DNA of 43,996 bases, taken from the NCBI GenBank assembly GCA_024403795.1, contig JAKSRD010000016.1:1-43996 (forward strand), read 5' to 3'. The number at the start of each line of letters is the position of its first letter. The first letter of the stretch is position 1. A model generated the notes under the pieces. The model was given only the letters and a program-made list of their open reading frames with translations. It was not told the DNA's origin and did no database searches. Shown here piece after piece: positions 36,191-43,764 of this stretch. Made by a program: the position numbers and the translations under genes. Source of the stretch: Saccharofermentans sp. GTDB taxonomy: Bacteria > Bacillota > Clostridia > Saccharofermentanales > Saccharofermentanaceae.

Positions 36191-36898
36191 ATGGAATTTG
36201 TGATCAGTCATCTTGTGAAGAGCTATGGGAGTAAGAAGGTCCTGAAGGATGTGGATTTTGTTTTCGAAGAGGGAAAGATCTACGGTCTTTTGGGACGCAA
36301 CGGTTCGGGTAAGACAACGTTTTTCAATTGTATTAACAGGGATATCGACATAGACGCGGGAGAGTTCTATGTCCGAGACGGGGAAGGAGAGAAGCGCTCT
36401 CTGGAGCCGGAAGACATAGGTTATCTTGTATCGACGCCTACCGTGCCGGAGTTCATGACGGGCAGGGAGTTCCTGAAGTTCTTCCTGGAGGTGCATGAGG
36501 AGATAAAGCCGGACAAGAGCATCGAGGAATATTTTGACTACATGATGATCCCTGAAGAGGACCGCGACAGTCTTCTCAAGGATTATTCGCACGGAACTAA
36601 GAACAAGATGCAGATGCTCCTGAACATTATCGCGGCGCCGAAGCTCATGCTCCTCGATGAGCCTCTGACAACTCTGGATGTCGTTATTGCGGAAGAGATG
36701 AAGAAGGTCATCAGAAGCCAGAAGAAAGGGAGGATCACGATCTTCTCCACACATCTTCTTGACGTTGCGGTTGACCTTTGTGATGTGATCGTGCTCCTTA
36801 ACCACGGTAGGCTTGAGCTGATCGATAAGAACGATCTTGGTGATGAGGACTTCAAGAAGAAGATAATCGAGGCGTTGAAGGATCAGAACGATGATTAA
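36191..36898 (+). CDS. ABC transporter ATP-binding protein
   Basis: The start at 36191 gives MEFVISHLVKSYGSKKVL, the usual beginning of such ATPases; an ATG 14 codons earlier adds no family sequence. The 235-residue protein has Walker A GRNGSGKTT, a degenerate signature YSHGTKNKMQ in place of LSGGQ, Walker B LMLLDEPLTTLD and H-loop FSTHLL. This signature is common in ATPases of ABC-2-type exporters. Its end overlaps the following permease gene by eight bases, so they form a two-component transporter. Substrate unknown; the adjacent GG-leader peptide gene makes peptide export or immunity conceivable. Confidence 0.87.
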   Translation: MEFVISHLVKSYGSKKVLKDVDFVFEEGKIYGLLGRNGSGKTTFFNCINRDIDIDAGEFYVRDGEGEKRSLEPEDIGYLVSTPTVPEFMTGREFLKFFLEVHEEIKPDKSIEEYFDYMMIPEEDRDSLLKDYSHGTKNKMQMLLNIIAAPKLMLLDEPLTTLDVVIAEEMKKVIRSQKKGRITIFSTHLLDVAVDLCDVIVLLNHGRLELIDKNDLGDEDFKKKIIEALKDQNDD

Positions 36899-38636
36899 CG
36901 AATTCTTCAATACGCTTTTCAAAGTAATACATCTCAGAAGCGTTATCGGATATAACAGTCTCGTTTTTGCCCTTAAGAAGACACCGCTCATAGGAAGGCT
37001 TATACCGGAGAAACTCTACGGAGCAAAGCTTCTCAAGGTTATCTATTGGGTGATCCACGTGATCAAGGAAGTGCTGAAGCTCTTTATCGGCAAGATCCTG
37101 GGACTGGGCATTATCTATGTCATATCGATCTTCCTTAAGAGCGAATTCGTAAAGCTTGATCTGGCTGACGGAATGAGCGAAGGAAATCTTTTCGCGAGTT
37201 ATGCGCTCCTTATGTTTATCTGCTATGCATTGTTCGGAATGGTGCTCAACACACCGGTCTTTAAATGTACCACCGAGAAGGAATATCTGGTGTTTATGCT
37301 TCGTATGAACGCTCGAAAACTGAACACCACACTGTTCGTGTATGACATAGCAAAGCTTTTCATCGGCTATCTCATTGCCGGCATTGTCGCGATCATCGGA
37401 GGTGCACCGTTCTGGCTGTGGCTGGGAATACCTGTCCTCGGAGTGTTTATTAAGCTCTTCGGAGCCGGTCTTTTCGCGTTCTTATTCAGAAGGAAGAATG
37501 CAAAGAGCAAACAAATGAGAATGGGCGGAGCATTCATTACGGTAATGTGCGTGATCGGCTGTATCGCTTTCCCGGCCTTATTTGTATTTGTGGCCAATGC
37601 TTATATTGTGCCGCTTTCCGTTCTGCTGATCGTCTCCGGCGTACTGATGCTTCTGGGTGTGTGGGGATTACGGCAACTGAAGATCTTCGATTCTTCTTTA
37701 CACAGAAGAGCTTTGCGTGACAACGTCGTCAAGAACGAAGTTGTCAGGAGAGAGGCTGAATCAAAGGCAAATACCGATCGCTTCAAGAAATTGTCGGCAT
37801 CAGGCAATGTAAAGAGAGACAAGAAGGGCTTTGAATACTTGAATGCTCTTTTTGTCAGAAGACACAGAAAGATGCTTATCGTAAAGCCGGTTGTTTTCGT
37901 ACTGCTCGTGCTGAGCGTAATATTCCTGGTCATTATTGGATTCATCATGTCTTATAAGGAGGAGTTCGGAGCTGAAAATACAATAAAAATGGTCTCAAAT
38001 AACCTCATAAATCTGGTTATGTTAAGACCGTACAGTGATGATCTAAGACCGTTTGAAGCATGGTCGGCAACAGAATTCTTCAGGTGGGTGATCAAGTACA
38101 ATCTTCTCGGCATGATCATTCCGGTTGCGATTGCCGACAATTCCTTCAAGGTTACACAGGCCATGTATATCAACTGCGATAACAGCCTCATGACCTTCAG
38201 TTTCTTTAAGAAGAGGGACAAGATAATCAAGCTCTTCGATATCAGAGTAAAGCAACTTGTAAGATTCAATCTTCTTCCGGCGTTATCGTTCGGACTCTTT
38301 GCGGACCTTATCCTCTTCTATACGGGAGGGCAGGAGTATCACTTGCAGTATCTGGTTACCCTGATCATTCCGGGAATACTGAGCGTAATCTATTCGACGA
38401 CGAACCTGACTCTTTACTATCTGTTCCAGCCGTTTACGACAACGATTAGTGTTAAGAGCGGAGCCTATGCTATTGCGAGAACTATTCAGGCCGTATTCTA
38501 TTGCCTGATATTCTGGATACCCATGCCATCGCCGATCCTTCTGGGAGTGCTTTCAGCACTTGCAGTTCTGGTGATCTTCTTCGCGAGAAAGCTCGTTTAC
38601 AAGTTCGCGCCCAGGACATGGAAAGTTCAGTCTTAA
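36891..38636 (+). CDS. Large ABC transporter permease
   Basis: The 581-residue protein has about ten to twelve hydrophobic helices in two blocks (residues about 70-260 and 330-575), separated by a charged cytoplasmic stretch (RDNVVKNEVVRREAESKANT). Parts such as KCTTEKEYLVFMLRMNARKLN and FITVMCVIGCIAFPALF resemble ABC permeases of the exporter class rather than importers. It starts inside the end of the ATPase gene. I do not recognise a narrower family. The next gene is convergent and encodes a secreted-type small peptide. Confidence 0.78.
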   Translation: MINEFFNTLFKVIHLRSVIGYNSLVFALKKTPLIGRLIPEKLYGAKLLKVIYWVIHVIKEVLKLFIGKILGLGIIYVISIFLKSEFVKLDLADGMSEGNLFASYALLMFICYALFGMVLNTPVFKCTTEKEYLVFMLRMNARKLNTTLFVYDIAKLFIGYLIAGIVAIIGGAPFWLWLGIPVLGVFIKLFGAGLFAFLFRRKNAKSKQMRMGGAFITVMCVIGCIAFPALFVFVANAYIVPLSVLLIVSGVLMLLGVWGLRQLKIFDSSLHRRALRDNVVKNEVVRREAESKANTDRFKKLSASGNVKRDKKGFEYLNALFVRRHRKMLIVKPVVFVLLVLSVIFLVIIGFIMSYKEEFGAENTIKMVSNNLINLVMLRPYSDDLRPFEAWSATEFFRWVIKYNLLGMIIPVAIADNSFKVTQAMYINCDNSLMTFSFFKKRDKIIKLFDIRVKQLVRFNLLPALSFGLFADLILFYTGGQEYHLQYLVTLIIPGILSVIYSTTNLTLYYLFQPFTTTISVKSGAYAIARTIQAVFYCLIFWIPMPSPILLGVLSALAVLVIFFARKLVYKFAPRTWKVQS

Positions 38637-38702
38637 GGTGAAGGGTAAAGGGCAGAGGCGTTGGTTGAAGCGACAGCCCGAAGCTTAGAACCGCTGTCCT
38701 TA

Positions 38703-38918
38703 TCAGAGAAAGACGTAACGGACGAATGAAGCTGTCTGCTTTCCATTGCAAGCAGTACAATCTATTACATTCTGTACGGTGTAGCCCGGGAGGTTGGGCG
38801 CGGGAACTGAAAAAGACTCCGAACAGGCTTTGCAACGGTAGATCGCTGCACGTGCATTCAGGCCGAAACCACCGCTGATATTCTCTAATTCTTCGTTCTT
38901 AAGTTCTTTGTTTTCCAT
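38703..38918 (-). CDS. Double-glycine-leader, four-cysteine small peptide (candidate RiPP or bacteriocin-like)
   Basis: The ATG at 38918 has AAGGAGA seven bases upstream; a second in-frame ATG at 38963 has a weaker site. The 71-residue product begins MENKELKNEELENISGG, a clear double-glycine leader of the type cut by C39-peptidase exporters, with GG at 16-17. The 54-residue remainder has two CxxC pairs, Cys29/Cys32 (CKAC) and Cys54/Cys57 (CTAC), spaced like a small zinc ribbon or for disulfides. No maturation enzyme or C39 transporter is within the window; an ABC transporter lies convergent 66 nt away. Function is unknown: bacteriocin, signal peptide or zinc-binding effector. Confidence 0.65.
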   Translation of the reverse strand: MENKELKNEELENISGGFGLNARAAIYRCKACSESFSVPAPNLPGYTVQNVIDCTACNGKQTASFVRYVFL

Positions 38919-39107
38919 ATGTTTTCTCCTTGTCATTCTGTCACTATAGTTCTCGTTGCTCATTTTATTTCCTACTGCTTGTATATTTATTTATACGAAT
39001 TTATGTGCAGATGTGCTACAAGACCGAAGATAGGTATTTTCGCTAAATGACCGATAAGAACAAAAAAAATTAACCTTTTTGTACATAATTTGGTAAATAT
39101 AAAATAT

Positions 39108-39136
39108 TTCATACAAGTTTGCGTAAATGTTATAAT
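39108..39136 (+). promoter_or_regulatory. Promoter of the first zinc-ribbon/TPR gene
   Basis: TTCATA at 39108-39113 and TATAAT at 39131-39136 are separated by 17 bp, 74 bp upstream of the ATG. The -10 is perfect and the -35 weak. Confidence 0.5.
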
Positions 39137-39210
39137 TCTCGTACGGTTATATTTAGATAGTCGCTGGATAAGGAACGATAACTAACAATTTGTGCTTCTG
39201 GAGGTTAAGA

Positions 39211-41265
39211 ATGCTTTGCAACAAGTGCGGTAAAGCTTTTGATGGTGAGAAGGAGTGTCCGTTTTGCGGAACTCGCGTGATCAAGATCGGTGTGGATAAC
39301 AGAAAAAAAGAAGAGGCCCCCAAGTCGCCTTTCGTAGCAGCGAAGGTTGAAGAGCCTAAGGATGATGAAGCTGAAGCAAAAGCTAAGGCTGATGCAAAGG
39401 CATCGCAAAATGCAAAGCACAAAGCAGTGGCTGAAGAGACAGAAGTAACTGCAGAAGCAGAGGCAAAGGTCGAAAAAGTTGAAGCAAAGACAGAAGCTAA
39501 AGCAAAGGCAGAAGCTAAAACAGAGGCAGAAGCTAAAGCAAAGGCAGAAGCTAAAACAGAGGCAGAAGCTAAAGCAGAGACAGAAACTAAAGCAGAGACA
39601 GAAACTAAAGCAGAGACTAAGGCCGAGGTTTTCAAAACTGAAGTTAGAAGCGAAGAAGCAGCTGCAAATGCTGAAGCCGCTTTTGCAACTTACGTGAAGA
39701 ATGCTCCTGAACAAGTAAATCCGGAAAAAGCTGACGACATTGGTGACGACATTGGTGTTGTTGATAACACGGCTGATGATCCATTGTCAGATGTCGATGA
39801 TATGGATGAAGATTTTACTCCGGTTTACGGTGCTTTTGTGCCTAAAGGTGTTACACCCAAACCGAGTGCTCCTGTTGAAATAGTTGAAGCTCCTTCAGAT
39901 AGTAAAGTAAAAGATCCTAAGAAGTCAAAATTGATAACTTTCGGTATTGTCGGTGCGGCTTCAGTCGCAATTATTATCGGTGGAGTTGTCGGAACGAACA
40001 TCGTCTTGAAGAATAGTAAATATAATAAGGCAATGAACAGTTTCAACAATCATGATTATACTGCTTCTTATGACATGTTCAGTGAGCTGGGTTCTTACAA
40101 GGATTCTGATTTCTGGGCACAGTATTCTAAATCTGAGCAGGATATTCAGAACATCGCCGGTCTTGAAGCTGAACACAAATTCGCTGCGATCATTGAGATC
40201 TACAGTAATCGTGCCGGTTTCTTCGGAAGTACCGAAGAGGGTATTGAAGCTTCAAAGCTCAGCATTGAGTACGATATCGTAAGACGTGCATTCGAGAACA
40301 AAGCAGCGAAGAAATACGGAATGGCGAAAGCCGAGTTTGATTCGCTTACTCTCCTTAGGGAAAAGTATAAAGAACAGGTCTATATCTGCGAAGCACTTGA
40401 TTGTGCGCAGGACGAATGGTGGGAAGATGTAGTAGCAAATCTCTACGCAATACAGATCGGTGACTATGAACTCAGTTTCCTTGATAACCCCAAGAATGAA
40501 GAGGAAGAGTTCATCTCTGCTTTTTACAATGACAACTATATTGATTATGACAAGATCGATACCATAGCAGAGATCTTGAAGCCGGCAAGTACCGATCAGC
40601 AGGAAGTATATGATCTTTTGCTCGTAAATCTTAAGTACGACAAGGCTACTTACTTGCTTAACGGTGAGAATTACGAGTCGGCGAAAGCTATTTTCGATGA
40701 GCTTGGAGATTTTGCTGATTCTGCAGAGAGAAGTGCCGAGTGCGATGAGATGCTCGCAGGCATGGCAGAACAGTACGAGCTCGCAAAGTCTTTCTATGAT
40801 AACGGCGAATACTATTCGGCAAAGGCAGCATGGGAAGCTTGCGGCGACTATAAGGATTCCGCAGAGATGGCTGCTTCGTGCGCTCAGGAAATGCCCGAGA
40901 GCGGCTCAATGTCTGTCTCACCCGACGGCCCCAATCCGGTCTATATCTCTGCACCTTCTGACAAATCATTGTTCTTCAGAGTTTATGATTCAGACGGAAG
41001 TGTTGTTGCACAGATCTTTGTAGGTGCAGGCGAGCAAGAGACATTGAAGCTTAATCAGGGTAACTACATAATGAAAGCTGCTTTCGGTACCGAGTGGTTC
41101 GGAGAGAAAGAACTGTTCGGTAATGACGGCATCTACAGGAAGATCCTTTATAACGGTTCCGACAGCATTCCGATAGTATATCCTTACTATCTTAAAGTAA
41201 ATTTCTCAGACGGCCCGAGTTCGGTTTCCGGCACATCGATATCTGATGGTGCTGCAGGAATGTAA
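39211..41265 (+). CDS. Zinc-ribbon / low-complexity / TM / TPR-like membrane protein, paralogue 1
   Basis: The ATG at 39211 follows CTGGAGG. The 684-residue protein starts with a zinc ribbon, Cys3-Cys6 and Cys16-Cys19 (LCNKCG, CPFCG). Residues about 40-155 are Glu/Lys/Ala-rich with KAEAKTEAEA repeats, then an acidic stretch. One TM helix lies at about 242-265 (ITFGIVGAASVAIIIGG). Outside it are TPR-like repeats of the form YNKAMNSFNNHDYTASYDMF and ESAKAIFDELGDFADSAE. The last ~120 residues form a beta-rich domain with FGTEWFGEKELFGNDGIY. Full-length similarity to the next gene shows they are paralogues. A cytoplasmic sensor with an external domain is inferred. Confidence 0.8.
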   Translation: MLCNKCGKAFDGEKECPFCGTRVIKIGVDNRKKEEAPKSPFVAAKVEEPKDDEAEAKAKADAKASQNAKHKAVAEETEVTAEAEAKVEKVEAKTEAKAKAEAKTEAEAKAKAEAKTEAEAKAETETKAETETKAETKAEVFKTEVRSEEAAANAEAAFATYVKNAPEQVNPEKADDIGDDIGVVDNTADDPLSDVDDMDEDFTPVYGAFVPKGVTPKPSAPVEIVEAPSDSKVKDPKKSKLITFGIVGAASVAIIIGGVVGTNIVLKNSKYNKAMNSFNNHDYTASYDMFSELGSYKDSDFWAQYSKSEQDIQNIAGLEAEHKFAAIIEIYSNRAGFFGSTEEGIEASKLSIEYDIVRRAFENKAAKKYGMAKAEFDSLTLLREKYKEQVYICEALDCAQDEWWEDVVANLYAIQIGDYELSFLDNPKNEEEEFISAFYNDNYIDYDKIDTIAEILKPASTDQQEVYDLLLVNLKYDKATYLLNGENYESAKAIFDELGDFADSAERSAECDEMLAGMAEQYELAKSFYDNGEYYSAKAAWEACGDYKDSAEMAASCAQEMPESGSMSVSPDGPNPVYISAPSDKSLFFRVYDSDGSVVAQIFVGAGEQETLKLNQGNYIMKAAFGTEWFGEKELFGNDGIYRKILYNGSDSIPIVYPYYLKVNFSDGPSSVSGTSISDGAAGM
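39502..39609 (+). repeat. 36-bp and 18-bp tandem repeats in the linker of paralogue 1
   Basis: Two exact 36-bp copies beginning GCAAAGGCAGAAGCTAAAAC (39502-39537, 39538-39573) are followed by two exact 18-bp copies of GCAGAGACAGAAACTAAA (39574-39609). They keep frame and encode alternating Lys/Glu/Ala residues. Copy number is likely unstable. Confidence 0.85.
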
Positions 41266-41292
41266 CTTAGAGCTATATTCTTATCTGCAAAC

Positions 41293-41320
41293 GGGGTTGC
41301 TAACATTGGCAGCCCCTTTT
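41293..41320 (+). terminator. Terminator of paralogue 1, overlapping the next promoter
   Basis: GGGGTTGC / GCAGCCCC stem followed by TTTTG. Its 3' arm contains TTGGCA (41306-41311), and TATAAT follows at 41327-41332, so the terminator and the next gene's promoter share bases. Confidence 0.7.
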
Positions 41321-41332
41321 GTATGTTATAAT
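41306..41332 (+). promoter_or_regulatory. Possible promoter of paralogue 2
   Basis: TTGGCA at 41306-41311 and TATAAT at 41327-41332, preceded by TG (extended -10), with 15 bp spacing. The -35 lies within the terminator stem of the gene before. Confidence 0.4.
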
Positions 41333-41411
41333 CTCACGGGAACTCGAGATGTGCGCTGGTCTTGGAATAAACAGCGCTGAGTTCTGGGCTTGGGGGTATC
41401 GGAGGTAGATT

Positions 41412-43076
41412 ATGATTTGCGTTAATTGCGGTTTCCTGTTTTTTGAAGGCGAGGCATGCCCTCAATGCGGAGCCCCCGTTGCTGAAAGCAAGGAGACTTC
41501 CGCTAATGGTAATGCAGCCGTGAGTTATATGTCTGTTTTCGAGAATTTTGCGCCTCAACCGACAAACGAGGAGAAGCCTCACACGGTCGAAGGATTCAAG
41601 CCTGCAAAGCCCGCCGGACCTGTGATCGAGACTGGCGCAACCATTGATGCTGTTTCCGGTGACAGTACGAGTGATTCAGCTTCCGTGACGGACATTTCCG
41701 CTGAAGAAAGTGCCCATGCAAGATCTCGAAAAGGCCTCATTATCGGCATTGCAGTTGCGGCAACGTTTGTAGTTGTGGCAGCGGCCGTGGTGCTTTTGGT
41801 CTACTCGACCTTCCGTTCAAGGATCAATAAGTATAACAGTGCGATGAATGACTATACGAACGGTGATTATGCCGAAGCTTGTGAGCAGTTCGCTGAACTT
41901 GGTTCATTCAGGGATTCGGAGGACTACGTCATGTATTGTCAGGTCACCATAGAGTATCTGAAGGTTGATGAATATGCGGCTTCTCATGATTTTGACAAGG
42001 TCATAGCGTGCCTGAAAGCATATCAGACGATCGCAAAAGATTCCCGTGAAGCAGGAAAGGTGGCCGAGCTGATCGCGGAATACGGCAATGTTAAGGAAGG
42101 GTACGAATACAAGGACAGGGGGAATTATCTGTCGGCGCAGAGCGAGTTCGGTCTGCTTGATGTCCTGGAGTGCGATTACGCGTCTGAATACGCGCTCTGC
42201 GGTGCGTACTTGTCCGTGGATTCAGGAGAATGGCCTCAGGTGTTTGTGTATCTTTACGCGCTTCAGACCGGTGACTATAAGTGTGATTTCTTCAATGCTC
42301 CGGCGACAGAAGAAGCGTGGACCATTGTCTCTTTTGCCGAGAGTAATCCGGTTGATTATTCTGCTTTGACTGACATAGAGAGGATCTTGGAACCGGCAGA
42401 TGAGGAGCAGGAAACACTTTATTCCGCTGCCATGAATGCTTTGCGATACGAATACGGTGTTAAGCTTTATGATGACGAGAGTTATGCGGCGGCGATGGAT
42501 ATCTTTGAGCAGCTCGGAGATTATTCAAATTCTAAGTTCATGTATGATCAGTGCGAAGAACACATCGGAGACATTGAAACGCAGTACACGCTTGCCCAAA
42601 AGTATTACGATGACGGTGAGTACTACAAGGCCAAGAAGACGTGGGAGGGCATCTCCGGATATAAGTATTCCCATCAGACAGCGCGAAACCGTGTCCAGTC
42701 CATGCCTGAAAATGATTCAATGAAGATCGAACCCGGCGGAAGCGTAGAGTTCGAGTTGGTTGCACCACATGATCTTTCGGCGTTGGTCAGGATCTACGAT
42801 CAGGACGGTGATCTGGTCGCTCAAGTGTTCATAGCTGCCGGCAAAAGCACGGTTTTGAATCTTGACGGCGGTACATACGAAGTGCGTTTTGCAATGGGAA
42901 CCGAGTGGTACGGCGATAAAGGAATGTTCGGTGCAGACGGATACTACAGAAGATTGGTTACAGATGACAATGAGTTGGTGGTTGAATTTGAAGGCGGTTG
43001 TGCTTACAACTTCTATTTGCACCTAAGTTTCCCGGTCGACGGAAGCGTGTTGTACAACGGCGTTGACGGAATGTAG
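41412..43076 (+). CDS. Zinc-ribbon / TM / TPR-like membrane protein, paralogue 2
   Basis: A CGGAGG site precedes the ATG. The 554-residue protein begins ICVNCG...CPQCG with Cys3, 6, 16 and 19, has a shorter linker without Lys/Glu repeats, and one TM helix near 108-134. The external part matches paralogue 1 along its length: INKYNSAMNDYTNGDYAEAC, VYLYALQTGDY (paralogue 1 has ANLYAIQIGDY), YAAAMDIFEQLGDYSNS and the C-terminal FAMGTEWYGDKGMFGADGYY. Both proteins end in Gly-Met. It has its own terminator and probable promoter. Function is unknown; the conserved TEW-G-FG-DG-Y domain marks the family. Confidence 0.8.
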   Translation: MICVNCGFLFFEGEACPQCGAPVAESKETSANGNAAVSYMSVFENFAPQPTNEEKPHTVEGFKPAKPAGPVIETGATIDAVSGDSTSDSASVTDISAEESAHARSRKGLIIGIAVAATFVVVAAAVVLLVYSTFRSRINKYNSAMNDYTNGDYAEACEQFAELGSFRDSEDYVMYCQVTIEYLKVDEYAASHDFDKVIACLKAYQTIAKDSREAGKVAELIAEYGNVKEGYEYKDRGNYLSAQSEFGLLDVLECDYASEYALCGAYLSVDSGEWPQVFVYLYALQTGDYKCDFFNAPATEEAWTIVSFAESNPVDYSALTDIERILEPADEEQETLYSAAMNALRYEYGVKLYDDESYAAAMDIFEQLGDYSNSKFMYDQCEEHIGDIETQYTLAQKYYDDGEYYKAKKTWEGISGYKYSHQTARNRVQSMPENDSMKIEPGGSVEFELVAPHDLSALVRIYDQDGDLVAQVFIAAGKSTVLNLDGGTYEVRFAMGTEWYGDKGMFGADGYYRRLVTDDNELVVEFEGGCAYNFYLHLSFPVDGSVLYNGVDGM

Positions 43077-43101
43077 GGCAGATCAGCTATCGATTTTGCA
43101 G

Positions 43102-43137
43102 GCGGGGTTGTCTCAACGAAGGCAGCTCCGCTTTTTA
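43102..43137 (+). terminator. Terminator of paralogue 2
   Basis: GCGGGGTTGTC / GGCAGCTCCGC stem with mismatches, followed by TTTTTATT, 25 nt past the stop. Confidence 0.7.
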
Positions 43138-43764
43138 TTGAGCTGAGATGCTGTTAGGTATGTGTCACTTTTTGGTTGGCACGCAGGTAGAAATGCGGCG
43201 TTTTTTTGCTGGCGCGCTGGGTGGATAAGTCCCGGTCCCGGAGCGCTGCAACGGAGGCTGAGCTTGTTCAAATATGCCCTCGCAAAAGCTACCGCCGATG
43301 CCTAATTCTCTGTCGGGTTTTGTCGTGGTTTGTCGATGAATCTTATCGGGATATTGTTGGGTTTTGTTTTCTTTGTCTTCTTAGTGCGGTGTATTGTCGT
43401 TTTTGTTCGGAACTTTGTCTTGTCTATTGCCTGTTTTTGTCGTGGTTTGATACAAATGACGTTAAAACGCGCATTCGACAAAAAGGTGCATCTATCGACA
43501 AGAAATCAGACAAGGTATCTTTGAAAAACATACAAACAACGACAGAAACGACAGCAAAAGTCTCAAATGGACGAGAACGCTCCGACAAAACTGTTGAACA
43601 AACCGACATGAAAATACATGTTTAAACAGTTATGTTGCCGAACAAACCGTAATAGTGATAAAGTGATTTGTAGTGTTTTAATTGAACCAAATAAAACACA
43701 AATGGGTGCAACATTTTTCTGCTCTTAACTGTATTTAAGAGTATTAAACAAACGAGGTGGGATT
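43138..43764. other. Long intergenic region with opposed TTGTCG- and CGACAA-rich halves
   Basis: No convincing gene is seen. From about 43311 to 43442 the plus strand is G/T-rich with repeated TTGTCG and TTGTCT; from about 43476 to 43611 it is A/C-rich with CGACAA, CGACAG and AGACAAG. TTTTTGTCG (43434-43442) faces CGACAAAAA (43476-43484) around a 33-nt centre. The halves are an imperfect inverted repeat of roughly 300 bp, able to fold as RNA. ORFs reading through it (for example 43206-43625) lack ribosome sites and look like artefacts of the composition. Confidence 0.5.

Noticed and set aside
39502..39609. Regular repeats that might suggest a CRISPR array
   Set aside because: Units are directly adjacent with no unique spacers, keep reading frame inside a well-supported gene, and encode a Lys/Glu/Ala linker.
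39153..39714. Long minus-strand ORFs rich in Ala/Ser or Cys/Phe
   Set aside because: They are antisense to the repeat linker of the zinc-ribbon gene and have no start signals.
43206..43625. A 139-codon plus-strand ORF in the 43.3 kb intergenic region
   Set aside because: No ribosome site, starts inside unrelated sequence, and its Cys/Phe-rich then Lys/Thr-rich halves simply mirror the G/T then A/C base skew.
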